DNA of 64,000 nt, from positions 62,001 to 126,000 of the forward strand of contig NZ_JACXZT010000019.1 of the NCBI RefSeq assembly GCF_014779595.1, read 5' to 3'. Shown in pieces: positions 9,176 to 18,112 of the stretch (the stretch's first letter is position 1; every line of letters begins with the position of its first letter). Position numbers and translations under genes: made by a program. Under the pieces are notes generated by a model. The model made no database searches. It worked only from the letters and a program-made list of their open reading frames with translations, and was not told the DNA's origin. The DNA is from Halomonas sp. ML-15 (GTDB lineage: Bacteria > Pseudomonadota > Gammaproteobacteria > Pseudomonadales > Halomonadaceae).

Positions 9176-10234
9176 TCAGTCGCCAATCTCGCTCAGGTCA
9201 GGCCCAGGGTACAGCTGTGCCGGCCAGCGCAGCAGCATGATCGCCAGCACGTTGCGATGTTCGCCGCGGACGAGGTCAACGCTGCCGTCGGTGGCGGGAA
9301 TCATCCTCGCCTGCGGATCGAAGGCGTCGATGATTGCCGCTCGCAGACTCGCCACGGCCGGGTGGTCATGCTTGCCGGCAAGCAGGAAACTGATCCCCAC
9401 CTCGGCCATGATGTCCTCGGTGGTATCGTGCAGGATGCGCGGCAGCTCCGCAGCAAAGGCTTCGAGAATCCAGGCGTGTTCGGTGGCACTCACCTGGCGC
9501 TGATAGTAGCGGCTGTCGGCGATCACGAAGTGGGTCATGCCGTAGATGCGATTACGGTATTCGTCGACGTCCAGGGCTGCGACTCGAGCCGGTGAGTAGT
9601 GCTCGCGAAAGGCGCTGACCACATCGTCACGCAGGTCGACGATCTCGAGTTGATGCAAGTAGTGAACGATATTGGCGACCTGGGCGGCATACACCGACAG
9701 CACCTGCGGGTCGGTCAGAAACGCAGCAAAATCGACCTCTGCCAGATAGTCGAGGGCACGTTCGTGCCCAGCCAGCCGCGGCGTTCCCAGCAGCCCGTAG
9801 TAGTCGAGCTGCACCAGCGAGAACAGCAAGCTGCGAGCGTAGATCATCTCCCCCCAGTCAGCGAACATCTGGCGCCGAGCACGCTGTTTCTCGGTGCGTG
9901 TCGGGTAGGCATCGAGCAGTGCCTGGCTGCGCCGCTCGGCATGGTCGTGATGGGCGACCAGGCCGTCGAGCTCCTCCCCAAGACGCAGCATCAGCCGCTT
10001 GGCGTGGCTTTCAGTGAGCGGTACATAGCGCACGTCACCGCTGATTCGATAGAGCCGCTGAGCATAGTGGCGCTGCTTGTCCAGCGGCAGCGTGAACAGC
10101 TCCGCCTCGTAGCGGGCCTGAATCGCCTCGGCGACCTCATCCTGGGACGTGGAAGGCGCCAGCGTGGCGCAGCCCGCCAGCCACAGCATTGCCAACCACA
10201 CTACCAGCCAGCTGCGCGGATGCGCATGGCGCAT
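9176..10234 (-). CDS. Predicted lipoprotein of unknown function
   Basis: 352 residues from ATG 10234, chosen because GGGAGG sits eight bases upstream. The signal peptide ends in a lipobox (LWLAGC), so it should be lipid-anchored. The rest is alpha-helical and charged with no motif I recognise. It contains repeated His/Tyr-rich segments but no HExxH. It is convergent with the rhlA-like gene (13-base gap) and downstream of the TRIC-like gene in the same direction. Function unknown. Confidence 0.7.
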   Translation of the reverse strand: MRHAHPRSWLVVWLAMLWLAGCATLAPSTSQDEVAEAIQARYEAELFTLPLDKQRHYAQRLYRISGDVRYVPLTESHAKRLMLRLGEELDGLVAHHDHAERRSQALLDAYPTRTEKQRARRQMFADWGEMIYARSLLFSLVQLDYYGLLGTPRLAGHERALDYLAEVDFAAFLTDPQVLSVYAAQVANIVHYLHQLEIVDLRDDVVSAFREHYSPARVAALDVDEYRNRIYGMTHFVIADSRYYQRQVSATEHAWILEAFAAELPRILHDTTEDIMAEVGISFLLAGKHDHPAVASLRAAIIDAFDPQARMIPATDGSVDLVRGEHRNVLAIMLLRWPAQLYPGPDLSEIGD

Positions 10235-10300
10235 AGTGGACACCTCCCTGTTGGTACCTGAGCGAGAGAGTCTCTCTCTGGGCATCAGTATAGCCGCTGG

Positions 10301-11047
10301 CTAGCGGCGCCCCTGCCGTCGGCCGGGGCGGATCAGCTTGACCCGCGCCTTGGTTCGGCGCCGCGTGGTCGGCGGCGTATCATTGGGTCCAGGTGTAAGC
10401 GGCGGTTCAGGCGCGGGAGGCGCGGGTTCGGTGACCACCCAGGCGAAGGTCGGCAGCGCAAGATGCCAGCGAATCGCTGCCAGGCGCAGGCCGAGGGTGA
10501 CCGCCAATCCCAGGCCAATGGCCATGGCGGTGGGCGCCTGCAGGGTGCTGAGCACGACGAACACAGTGCCACCGGCAATCGACGCCGTGGCGTAGACCTC
10601 CTGGCGCAGCACCATCGGCACCCGGCGCGCCAGTAGGTCGCGGATCATGCCGCCGGCCACGCCGGTCATCAGGCCCATCAGCACCGCCACCACGCCGGGG
10701 CTACCGAGCAGCAGCGCCTTGTGGGCACCGATCACCGTAAACAGCGCCAGGCCGAAGGCGTCGGTCACCGGCAGGAAGGTCCGCGTCAGACGGTGGATAT
10801 AGTGAAAGCCGAGAATCGACACCGCCACGGTGGCCAGAATCACCCATAAATAGGTCGGATCGCTGACCCAGAACACCGGCCGCACTCCAAGCACCAGGTC
10901 GCGCAGGGTGCCGCCACCGATGCCGGTCACCGCGGCCAGCACCAGCATGCCGAAGGGATCCATCCGCGAGCGGCAGGCGAGTATCACCCCCGACAGTGCA
11001 AACACGATCACTCCGGCCATATCCAGCCAATAGACCCATCCCGTCAC
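10301..11047 (-). CDS. TRIC-type / UPF0126 (YicG) membrane channel protein
   Basis: 248 residues with about seven transmembrane helices and an internal duplication. Each half carries the family signature: GIGGGTLRDLVLG near residue 42 and GVAGGMIRDLLARR near 128. These proteins are homologues of trimeric intracellular cation channels and conduct K+ or Na+. A role in ion balance would suit a halophile, but that is inference. The C-terminal 35 residues are Pro- and Arg-rich and probably disordered. Confidence 0.88.
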   Translation of the reverse strand: MTGWVYWLDMAGVIVFALSGVILACRSRMDPFGMLVLAAVTGIGGGTLRDLVLGVRPVFWVSDPTYLWVILATVAVSILGFHYIHRLTRTFLPVTDAFGLALFTVIGAHKALLLGSPGVVAVLMGLMTGVAGGMIRDLLARRVPMVLRQEVYATASIAGGTVFVVLSTLQAPTAMAIGLGLAVTLGLRLAAIRWHLALPTFAWVVTEPAPPAPEPPLTPGPNDTPPTTRRRTKARVKLIRPGRRQGRR

Positions 11048-11117
11048 GCCGCCTTCTCCTCCAAGTGTTTGGCGACAGCATAGCCGAGGGGCTCTTAGGC
11101 CTCATCCGCTAATGACA

Positions 11118-11137
11118 ACGCCCGCTGCTGCGGGCGT
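11118..11137. terminator. GC-rich hairpin between divergent transcripts' ends
   Basis: Perfect 8-bp stem ACGCCCGC/GCGGGCGT with a TGCT loop. It lies between the DUF305 gene's stop and the start of the TRIC gene, both on the minus strand. It could terminate the DUF305 transcript, though no strong T run follows. Confidence 0.4.
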
Positions 11138-11167
11138 CGTGAACATGGTGAAACGAAAGCGAAAGAA

Positions 11168-11635
11168 TCAGTGGCCGTGCTCTTCCAGCCAGTCTTCGAG
11201 GAAGGCGATCTCCTCCTCCTGGGCCTCGATGATCTCCCGGGCTAGCTGCTGAAGCGCTTCGTCCTCGCCGTACTCGAGCACGATATTGGCCATGTCGATG
11301 GCACCCTGATGGTGGGGGATCATGCCACGGGCGAAGTCGACGTCGGCATCACCGGTAAAGCCCACCATCATGCCCTCGTGCATGCGGTCATTGGCTTCGC
11401 GATAGGCCTGCACCGCCGGGTCGTCGGCATGCTCTTGATCGTCCATCTGATGATCATCATGAGCGTGCTGATCGCCGTGGTCATGATCATGGTCGTGGCT
11501 GCTGGCCTCGGCCAGAGGACTCAGTGCCAGCACCGCGGCCACCCCCAGGCTGCCGAGCAGAAGCGCCAGCGGGCCGCGGGAAGCATCGGTCTCAACCACG
11601 GCGGCGCGGGTATCGGTCTTGGTAGATCGCATCAT
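11168..11635 (-). CDS. DUF305 protein, exported, His-rich
   Basis: 155 residues from ATG 11635, placed by the AGGAG six bases upstream (a second ATG lies at 11632). A signal segment is followed by a His/Asp-rich linker (HDHDHDHGDQHAHDDHQ) and a DUF305 domain with the hallmark FARGMIPHHQGAIDMA. DUF305 proteins are ferritin-like helical bundles often found with copper-handling genes. The His-rich linker suggests metal binding in the periplasm. The gene stands alone. Confidence 0.85.
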   Translation of the reverse strand: MMRSTKTDTRAAVVETDASRGPLALLLGSLGVAAVLALSPLAEASSHDHDHDHGDQHAHDDHQMDDQEHADDPAVQAYREANDRMHEGMMVGFTGDADVDFARGMIPHHQGAIDMANIVLEYGEDEALQQLAREIIEAQEEEIAFLEDWLEEHGH

Positions 11636-11821
11636 GGCAAACTCCTGATGTCTGAAACGGGGTCTTGAGACGAATAGTGTCAGACCGCCAATGTAAAAGC
11701 TGTGGGCCACCCACAGGTCAAGTGGTGTCATCAGGCGCTCGGCAATACAGCAGCGGGCTTGAAATTCGCGCCCCCGCGGCCGCATGCTAGCGGCATAGCA
11801 TCATACATCCGGAGCCCCACC

Positions 11822-12037
11822 ATGAGCCGCCTGACCTCACCCCTATTCCCGCTGTGCGGCCTGACATTGAGTCTGGTCATGCTGGCCGGCTGCACCGTGA
11901 ACACCTTCCCCGACGGCAGTCGCGAACAGCAGTGGGGCGTACCCCAGGAAGATGGCCCCGGCGATCAGCAACGCCCTGGCACCTACCGCGACGAAACCGG
12001 TGAAATTCGCGGCCAAACCCAGGTACCTGAGCGCTAG
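11822..12037 (+). CDS. Small lipoprotein
   Basis: 71 residues starting at ATG 11822. The signal peptide ends in LVMLAGC, a standard lipobox, and the mature part (about 50 residues) is polar and Pro/Gly-rich. Its stop overlaps the stop of the convergent zapE gene (shared CTAG). No family recognised; probably an outer-membrane-anchored small protein. Confidence 0.65.
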   Translation: MSRLTSPLFPLCGLTLSLVMLAGCTVNTFPDGSREQQWGVPQEDGPGDQQRPGTYRDETGEIRGQTQVPER

Positions 12038-13158
12038 GCGCTGGTCTCGGAGCATTGGCCGAAACGGGCCAGCTGCATCTCCCCTAGGCGGCTGACCACG
12101 CGGCGGAAGGCGAAGCTCAGCTCGCCGTGGGCATAGAGCGCCTCGATCGGCACCTGTGCCTCGATATAGAGCGGCACGCCGCGGTCGTAGCACTCGTCTA
12201 CCAGGGCGATAAAGCGCCTTGCGCCGTCGTCCTGCTGCGAGAAGCCACGCCGCGCACCGCCACCGGCGGTATCCGGCCCCAGGTCCTCGATCTTGGCCTC
12301 CTCGAGCGGCTCGCCAGTCTGGCCGCCCATTGCCGGCACTCCGCCGACCAGGATATGTCGAAAACGGTCGCATAGACTGATGAAATCCAGCGCCCCGAGC
12401 GGCTGCTCGCAGAGCGCCGTATAGCGGCACCACAGCACTGTCTCGCTGCGCCCTTCCACCTCGATGCTGCGCCCACCCAGATCGAGGGGCTCGCTGCTGG
12501 TCGGCTGGCCATCGCTAAGCTCGGTAAAAGCGCGCGCCAGCCGCTGCGGCGCCCGCACCCAGTAGCGTTGCTCGGCGCGGCCCGGATGCTCGCGGTGATC
12601 GCAGCCGCCGTCCATCGCTACCACCTGCAGATGGCGCTGAAGGGCGGCAATCGCTGGCAGGAAACGCTCGCGGTTATAGCCCTCGGCATACAGCTGGTCC
12701 GGCGGTTGGTTAGAGGTGGTGACCAGCACCACCCCGGCGTCGAACATCGTCTGCATCAGCCGACCGAGCAGCATGGCATCGGCGATGTCGCTGACGAACA
12801 GCTCATCCAGGCACAGCACCTCGACCTCGGCGCGCAGCTCGCCGGCCATGACCGACAGCGGGTCCGGTGTGCCGCTGAGCTGGAACTGGCGACGGTGCAC
12901 CCAGCGCATGAAGTGGTGGAAGTGCTGACGACGGGCGGACACCGCCAGTGAGGCGTGAAAGCGATCCATCAGCCAGGTCTTGCCACGCCCCACCGGCCCC
13001 CAGAGATAGACGCCTTGGGGTCGCGCGCCGTTTTCATGCAGCGCCCGGTAGCAGGCCTCGAGCACATCCGCGGCCTGCGCCTGAGCATCGTCGGCGACAA
13101 AGTCCAGACGCGCCACGGCATCGTCATAGGCCTGGCGGGGTGAGAGTCGCTGGGGCAT
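12034..13158 (-). CDS. zapE: ZapE-like AFG1 ATPase
   Basis: 374 residues from ATG 13158, preceded by AGGAG. Walker A is GPVGRGKT (residues 54-61), Walker B is CLDELFV, and TTSNQPP is the sensor region. The length and motifs match ZapE (YhcM), the AFG1-family ATPase that associates with FtsZ at the division ring in Escherichia coli under low oxygen or high temperature. Confidence 0.9.
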   Translation of the reverse strand: MPQRLSPRQAYDDAVARLDFVADDAQAQAADVLEACYRALHENGARPQGVYLWGPVGRGKTWLMDRFHASLAVSARRQHFHHFMRWVHRRQFQLSGTPDPLSVMAGELRAEVEVLCLDELFVSDIADAMLLGRLMQTMFDAGVVLVTTSNQPPDQLYAEGYNRERFLPAIAALQRHLQVVAMDGGCDHREHPGRAEQRYWVRAPQRLARAFTELSDGQPTSSEPLDLGGRSIEVEGRSETVLWCRYTALCEQPLGALDFISLCDRFRHILVGGVPAMGGQTGEPLEEAKIEDLGPDTAGGGARRGFSQQDDGARRFIALVDECYDRGVPLYIEAQVPIEALYAHGELSFAFRRVVSRLGEMQLARFGQCSETSA

Positions 13159-13276
13159 CGCGGAGCTCCTCGAATCGGGAGTCAGACCTTGCCACGATCG
13201 CCGCGGGCAGACAAATGCCCCCACCGCGCTTCAATGCAGTACCATGGTGGCCGCTTCTGGCCTCAAGGAGACCCCA

Positions 13277-13735
13277 ATGGACTGGAACCCGGCCCTGCTG
13301 TGGCTGGCACTCAGCCTGCTGCTGGCGCTGGCGGAGCTCACCTCGGGCGCCATGGTGCTGCTGGCCCTCGGCATAGCGGCGCTGTTCGCGGCCCTCTTGG
13401 CCTGGCTCGGCCTGCCGCTAGCCTGGCAGCTGATCGGCCTGGCACTGGCCACCGGCGTCATGGTCCCGGTAGCCATCAAGTTTATCCGCCCGTGGTTCTC
13501 ACCCCGCGGCGTGGCCTACGGCACCACCGGCACCGGGGTCGAGAAGGGCCGCGTCTACCGCACACTGATTCGCGACTACGACGGCGCCACCGGCATCAAG
13601 GTCAACGGCGACTTCTATCGCCTGCGCGTGCAGGAAACTGCCGCCACCGAACTGCCGCTGGGTACCGCCGTGGTCTTCAAGGAATTCGATGGCACTACCG
13701 CCATCGTCACCATCGCACCACCCAAGGAGCATTGA
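13277..13735 (+). CDS. NfeD-like membrane protein
   Basis: 152 residues from ATG 13277 (AAGGAG upstream). Two or three membrane helices lie in the first 75 residues, followed by an OB-fold (about 85-150) typical of the short NfeD class. It ends two bases before the SPFH gene's ATG, and NfeD proteins work with such stomatin-like partners in membrane microdomains and protein quality control. No ClpP-like protease domain is present. Confidence 0.88.
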   Translation: MDWNPALLWLALSLLLALAELTSGAMVLLALGIAALFAALLAWLGLPLAWQLIGLALATGVMVPVAIKFIRPWFSPRGVAYGTTGTGVEKGRVYRTLIRDYDGATGIKVNGDFYRLRVQETAATELPLGTAVVFKEFDGTTAIVTIAPPKEH

Positions 13736-13737
13736 AC

Positions 13738-14787
13738 ATGGATCTCCCCGTAAGCCCGGGCTTGATATTGGCCCTGATTGTCGTCTTCATCGGCATCCTG
13801 ATCGTCGTCAAGGGGTTGGTGATCGTTCGCCAATCGGAAGTCATGGTGATCGAGCGTCTCGGTTCGTTTCACCGTGTGCTGGAAAGCGGCATCAACATCA
13901 TCATCCCGTTTATCGATCAGCCGCGCGCGATCACCATGATCCGCTACCGCAAGATGGGCGACGACTACCACGCCATCACCAGCGATGAGATCCGCATCGA
14001 CCGCCGCGAAACGGTGATGGACTTCCCCGGCCAGCCGGTGGTGACCACCGATAACGTCACGGTGCGCATCAATGGCGCCCTCTACTACCAGATCATCGAT
14101 CCCAAGCGCGCCGTCTACGAAGTCGAGAACATGAGCCAGGCGGTGGAAGTACTGGCCAAGACCACCCTGCGTTCGGTGGTCGGCAAGATGGAGCTCGACA
14201 AGCTGTTCGAGTCCCGCGCCGAGGTCAACAACGAAATCCAGACCGCCATGGAAGAACCCGCCTCCAAGTGGGGCGTCAAGCTGTCGCGGGTCGAGGTGCA
14301 GGATATCGCCATGCCCGAAGAGGTGGAGACCGCCATGCGCCTGCAGATGGCCGCCGAGCGTAAGCGCCGCGCCACCGTGACAGAAGCCGAGGGCGAGAAG
14401 TCCGCGGCGATCGCCAAGGCCCAGGGCCAGCGGGAGTCCTCGATCCTCAACGCCCAGGGCGACAAGGAGTCGGCGATTCTGCGCGCCCAGGGTGAGCAGG
14501 AGTCGATCAAACTGGTACTCAATGCCATCGGCGACAGCGAGGAGAACAAGCAGACCGTCGTCGGCTACCTGCTCGGCCAGAGCTATATCAAGGCCCTGCC
14601 GACCATGGCCAAGGACGGTGAGCGGGTCTTCGTGCCCTACGAGTCCAGCGCCCTGCTCGGCTCGATGGGCATGTTCCGCGACCTGGCCGGCTCCCCGGAA
14701 GACGCCGTAGGCAAGCACCTGCGCGGCAGTGGCCAGACCGATGGGCTGCGTGGCGGCGTGGTGGGCGGTGCCGCCAGTGGCAGCTGA
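13738..14787 (+). CDS. Stomatin/prohibitin (SPFH) family protein, slipin type
   Basis: 349 residues. An N-terminal membrane anchor (about 8-30) is followed by an SPFH domain with VIERLGSFHRVLESGIN and FPGQPVVTTDNVTV, then a long charged coiled coil with repeating AQG/KES units (about 215-270). It is the second gene of the NfeD-SPFH operon (ribosome site inside the nfeD end). Such proteins form rings or scaffolds at the inner membrane. A strong terminator follows. Confidence 0.92.
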   Translation: MDLPVSPGLILALIVVFIGILIVVKGLVIVRQSEVMVIERLGSFHRVLESGINIIIPFIDQPRAITMIRYRKMGDDYHAITSDEIRIDRRETVMDFPGQPVVTTDNVTVRINGALYYQIIDPKRAVYEVENMSQAVEVLAKTTLRSVVGKMELDKLFESRAEVNNEIQTAMEEPASKWGVKLSRVEVQDIAMPEEVETAMRLQMAAERKRRATVTEAEGEKSAAIAKAQGQRESSILNAQGDKESAILRAQGEQESIKLVLNAIGDSEENKQTVVGYLLGQSYIKALPTMAKDGERVFVPYESSALLGSMGMFRDLAGSPEDAVGKHLRGSGQTDGLRGGVVGGAASGS

Positions 14788-14814
14788 TCCTCCGCACTAA
14801 GGTACGAACGACGA

Positions 14815-14846
14815 CGCGGCCGGGCCATTGCCCGGCCGCGCTGTTT
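14815..14846 (+). terminator. Rho-independent terminator after the SPFH gene
   Basis: Perfect 11-bp stem (14815-14825 with 14830-14840) closed by a CATT loop and followed by CTGTTTC. It sits 28 bases after the SPFH stop codon and faces the convergent amidase gene. Confidence 0.8.
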
Positions 14847-14896
14847 CTAGCACTCGCTGCCTCGGGCGGTCCGCTGGCCCCCAGCGAGACCTCCGG

Positions 14897-16285
14897 TCAA
14901 GGTGGCGATGGCCAGCGCGGCGCCAGCTCCAGCCGCGCTTCGAGCGCCTTGGCCAGCTTGAGCACCAGGTGATCGGCGAAACGCGGCCCGATCAGCTGCA
15001 CCCCCAGCGGCATACCCGCGTCGCTGAAACCGCCATTGAGGGATATCGCCGGCTGCTCGCCCATGTTCCACGGCAGCGTATAGACGATATGCTCGAAAGG
15101 ACGCTGCGGATCGTTGGTAGGCGAGACCCAGTCGGCAGGAAACGCCACGTTGGGGGTGGTCGGCGAGATCACCGCATCCACCTGCTCGAACACCGCTTCG
15201 GTCGCCCGGCGCATGTTCAGGGTCTGCTGGAAACCGCGCACCACCTCGACGCCGCTCAAGCGTGCGCCATCCTCGGCCCAGGCAAGAATCGCCGGCAAAA
15301 CCCGCTCACGCTGTGTCGGCGTCAGCGCCTCCAGTTCGCTCCACTGCCGCGCCCGCCAGAAGCGATCCAGGCCATCGAGCATCTCCCGGTTCATGACGGG
15401 CGCCAGCGGCACCAGGGTCGCCCCGGCGGCCTCCAGGCGCTGCGCCGCCAACTCCACGGCTTGGCGAAGCGGCGCTTCCAGCGGCAGGCCGCACCCCGCC
15501 TCCAGCATCACCCCTAGCCGCAGTCCCTTCACCTCCAGGCGCAGATCCGTCCAGTCGACGCTCTCCGGCGGCAGCCGCATCGCATCGCGACGATCGGTGC
15601 GCGACAGGCTCGTCATCATCAGTGCGGCGTCGTCGACGCTGCGCGTCATGGGGCCGGCGCAACGCCCCACGTAATACGGGTCGATGGGAATCCGCCCCAG
15701 GGTCGGTTTGAAGCCCACCACCCCACACCATGCCGCCGGCAGGCGAATCGAGCCGCCGATATCGGTGCCCAGATGCAGCGGGCCATAGCCTGCCGCCGCC
15801 GCCGCGCCTGCCCCGGAGCTAGAGCCGCCGGTATTGCACGCCAGGTTCCAGGGATTGCGGGTCAGGCCGTGAAAGGAGGAGAGCCCCGAGGAGAGCATGC
15901 CGTAGTCCGGACAGGTGGTCTTGGCCAGCAGCAGTGCATGGTCTTCGGCCAGGCGCGCCGCGGGGGGCGCATCCTCGCTGGCCTTGGGCTGCTCGCCGAG
16001 CCCCGTGCCCCCGGGCACCGGCAGGCCGCAGGTGGCGATCAGCTCCTTGAGCGTCACCGGCACGCCATCCAGGTTGCCGCAGGGCTCGCCCCGCGCCCAG
16101 CGCTCGCTGGAGGCGCGCGCCGCGGCCACAAAGGCCTCGGGGCGATAAGCATAGAGGGCGTTGAGATGGGGCTCCCAGCGCTCGATGTGGGCGATCAACG
16201 ACTCGGCGTAGTCGAGCGGCGACAGCGACTTGTCGCGGTAGGCGGAAAGCAGCTGGGTGGCGGTCATCCGATGGGGCGAGTGCAT
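14897..16285 (-). CDS. Amidase-signature family hydrolase
   Basis: 462 residues from ATG 16285. The catalytic Ser-cisSer-Lys triad is visible as Lys80 (VPVTLKEL), Ser155/156 in NTGGSSSGAG and Ser179 in TDIGGSIR. The family hydrolyses amides such as aromatic amides, allophanate or Glu-tRNA intermediates. The lack of gatB/gatC neighbours and the standalone length favour a catabolic amidase. It follows a GNAT gene and a LysR regulator in the same direction, which may control it. Confidence 0.88.
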   Translation of the reverse strand: MHSPHRMTATQLLSAYRDKSLSPLDYAESLIAHIERWEPHLNALYAYRPEAFVAAARASSERWARGEPCGNLDGVPVTLKELIATCGLPVPGGTGLGEQPKASEDAPPAARLAEDHALLLAKTTCPDYGMLSSGLSSFHGLTRNPWNLACNTGGSSSGAGAAAAAGYGPLHLGTDIGGSIRLPAAWCGVVGFKPTLGRIPIDPYYVGRCAGPMTRSVDDAALMMTSLSRTDRRDAMRLPPESVDWTDLRLEVKGLRLGVMLEAGCGLPLEAPLRQAVELAAQRLEAAGATLVPLAPVMNREMLDGLDRFWRARQWSELEALTPTQRERVLPAILAWAEDGARLSGVEVVRGFQQTLNMRRATEAVFEQVDAVISPTTPNVAFPADWVSPTNDPQRPFEHIVYTLPWNMGEQPAISLNGGFSDAGMPLGVQLIGPRFADHLVLKLAKALEARLELAPRWPSPP

Positions 16286-16388
16286 GCAGTCTCTCTCGGC
16301 ATGGTGAACGATGCCTTCAGCATGGCGCGGGGCGGTGCCCACTGCTATTACAATTGCGATGCCAGTGTGTCCACGTTTTATGTGCACT

Positions 16389-17300
16389 CTACGCTGGTGG
16401 GGTATTGAGGCGATTGACCTGTTCCGCCAGCAGTGACAGACACGCCTCGGTGGCAAAACTGCGCTGACGGTGCCGATAGAGACACAGGTCGACCCGCGCT
16501 CCCGGCAGCTCTCCGTGCTGCAAGGGAATTCCCACCAGTTGCCCAGCACGACACTCCCGGGCCACCGCCATGGGGGGCAGAATCAGCACCGCCACGCCGG
16601 CCATGGCGAGTGCCTTCTGAGTCTCGAGGGAGGCGGCATGGAAGGTCAGCGTCAGCCTCACGCCTTGCTGGCGGGCCGCCGCGTCGACGGCCTGGCGCAC
16701 GCCATAGCGCGCATCGGGCAGCGTCAGCGGCTGCTCGACGAGATCGGCCAGGCGCAGCGTGCGAGCCGCTGCCAGGGGGTGGTCCGGCGCCATCACTACA
16801 TGGTGCTCCAGGATGCCGCTGGCGAGGGTCAGGATATCGTCGTGCCGCGGCATGAAGAAGGCCAGGCCGATGTCGGCATCACCGCATCGCAACGCCTCGA
16901 CGACCTGGCCAGCGCTGGCGATATGGATATCGAAATCGAGCCGCGGATGCTGGCGGCTCAGCTGCGCCAGCGCCGGTGTCAGCATCCCGGCGACCACGCC
17001 TTCTGCCACCTGCAGACTGACGCGTCCGGTGCGCAACCCCTTGAGATCGTGGATATGCTCCTGAACCCGCTCGAGATCGCGCAGCGTGCGCTGGGCCTGG
17101 GCCGCCAGCAGTTCGCCGGCGGCGGTAAGGCTGATGCCGTTGGGCCCTCGCTCGATCAGCGGAGCACCGAGCTGATGCTCGAGCAGATCGATCTGCCGGC
17201 TGATGGCGGTGGGGGCGATATGTAACTGTGCCGCCGCCTGCCTCAGCGAACGGCAGCGGGCCACGGTGTCGAAGTAGCGTAGCGCTCGCCAGTGCATCAT
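16389..17300 (-). CDS. LysR-type transcriptional regulator
   Basis: 303 residues. The winged helix-turn-helix covers about 2-62 (RALRYFDTVARCRSLRQAAA, then HIAPTAISRQIDLLEHQLG), followed by a periplasmic-binding-like effector domain. Two adjacent ATGs (17300, 17297) are possible starts. It lies nine bases after the GNAT stop and about 100 bases before the amidase, all on the minus strand, so it may regulate both. The effector is unknown. Confidence 0.9.
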   Translation of the reverse strand: MMHWRALRYFDTVARCRSLRQAAAQLHIAPTAISRQIDLLEHQLGAPLIERGPNGISLTAAGELLAAQAQRTLRDLERVQEHIHDLKGLRTGRVSLQVAEGVVAGMLTPALAQLSRQHPRLDFDIHIASAGQVVEALRCGDADIGLAFFMPRHDDILTLASGILEHHVVMAPDHPLAAARTLRLADLVEQPLTLPDARYGVRQAVDAAARQQGVRLTLTFHAASLETQKALAMAGVAVLILPPMAVARECRAGQLVGIPLQHGELPGARVDLCLYRHRQRSFATEACLSLLAEQVNRLNTPPA

Positions 17301-17309
17301 CGTGCCCGC

Positions 17310-17795
17310 TCAGGGAGTGTCTGCATCGAGCCGGCGGCGCATGATCGTCACCGCCTCGCCACGATAGTCACGCTCCTCCACGGGCTGCCAGCCGAGTCGG
17401 GCATAGAGCGCCTGCTGATCCGGCGTGTAGAGATAGAAAAGCGCAATGCCCGCATCCCGCGCCTCGGCCTCGACCCGCCGCACCAGCGACGAGGCAATGC
17501 CCCGGCCGCGCCACTCGGGCAGCACGAAGACCGAGGCCAGCCAAGGCGATAGATCGCGGCGGTCGCTCATATCGTCGACCACCAGGCTGGCCGTGCCCAC
17601 CGGCACGCCGTCGTGCATGGCGACGAACACCGAGGGCACGCCACCCGCACCGCACTCACCGCGCAGCTGCTGGATGGCATCGGCGAGCGTTTTACCGGGG
17701 TGGAGATGCCCCCAGGCGGCATGGGTCCACCCCGCCACTGTGGCGAGATAGGGGGACTCGGCGTGCAGCCGTTCAATCGTTGGTGCTTCCGCCAT
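17310..17795 (-). CDS. GNAT family N-acetyltransferase
   Basis: 161 residues from ATG 17795, preceded by AGGAG at seven bases. The acetyl-CoA loop is PEWRGRGIASSLVRR, with LYARLGWQPVEERDY as the usual C-terminal beta-strand region. The substrate cannot be told. First gene of the apparent GNAT-LysR-amidase operon. Confidence 0.85.
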   Translation of the reverse strand: MAEAPTIERLHAESPYLATVAGWTHAAWGHLHPGKTLADAIQQLRGECGAGGVPSVFVAMHDGVPVGTASLVVDDMSDRRDLSPWLASVFVLPEWRGRGIASSLVRRVEAEARDAGIALFYLYTPDQQALYARLGWQPVEERDYRGEAVTIMRRRLDADTP

Positions 17796-17895
17796 CTCGG
17801 CGCTCCTCAGGCCATCCACTGCATAAGGACTATACGGTAACCACAAAGGCCCCGGCCCGCCAGAGGACGACTAGGCAACAACGCGGGCCGACCCA

Positions 17896-17923
17896 TTGCC
17901 TGGGCTAGGCGATACGTTAGAAT
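17896..17923 (+). promoter_or_regulatory. Candidate sigma70 promoter of yhfG-fic
   Basis: TTGCCT (17896-17901) and TAGAAT (17918-17923) with a 16-bp spacer, 27 bases upstream of the YhfG start. Found by eye only. Confidence 0.35.
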
Positions 17924-17950
17924 GATGGAAACCTCAGCGAGTCCACTTTC

Positions 17951-18112
17951 ATGCCGGACATATCACTGAAAGCCAAGCAAGCGTATTTTGCCAAGGTCAA
18001 GAGAGCTAACTATAAGGCCAGCATGCATCTGGAAGGCTTCACTCTCCCAGCAGCCGATAACACGCTCACCCGAGAAGCCATCCTGGCCAAGTACCGCCAC
18101 TCTCGCCTCTGA
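17951..18112 (+). CDS. yhfG: YhfG-like antitoxin of a Fic toxin
   Basis: 53 residues (ATG 17951 to TGA 18110-18112). The start PDISLKAKQAYFAKVKRANY matches YhfG-type short proteins that precede fic. It contains Ser24-x-x-x-Glu28-Gly29 (SMHLEG), which fits the (S/T)xxxE(G/N) inhibitory motif by which Fic antitoxins place a glutamate in the ATP site and block AMP transfer. Its stop overlaps the fic ATG by one base, so the pair is co-translated. Confidence 0.82.
   Translation: MPDISLKAKQAYFAKVKRANYKASMHLEGFTLPAADNTLTREAILAKYRHSRL

Noticed and set aside
13615-14718. 367-codon minus-strand open frame opposite the SPFH gene
   Set aside because: Antisense shadow produced by the repetitive coiled-coil codons of the SPFH gene.
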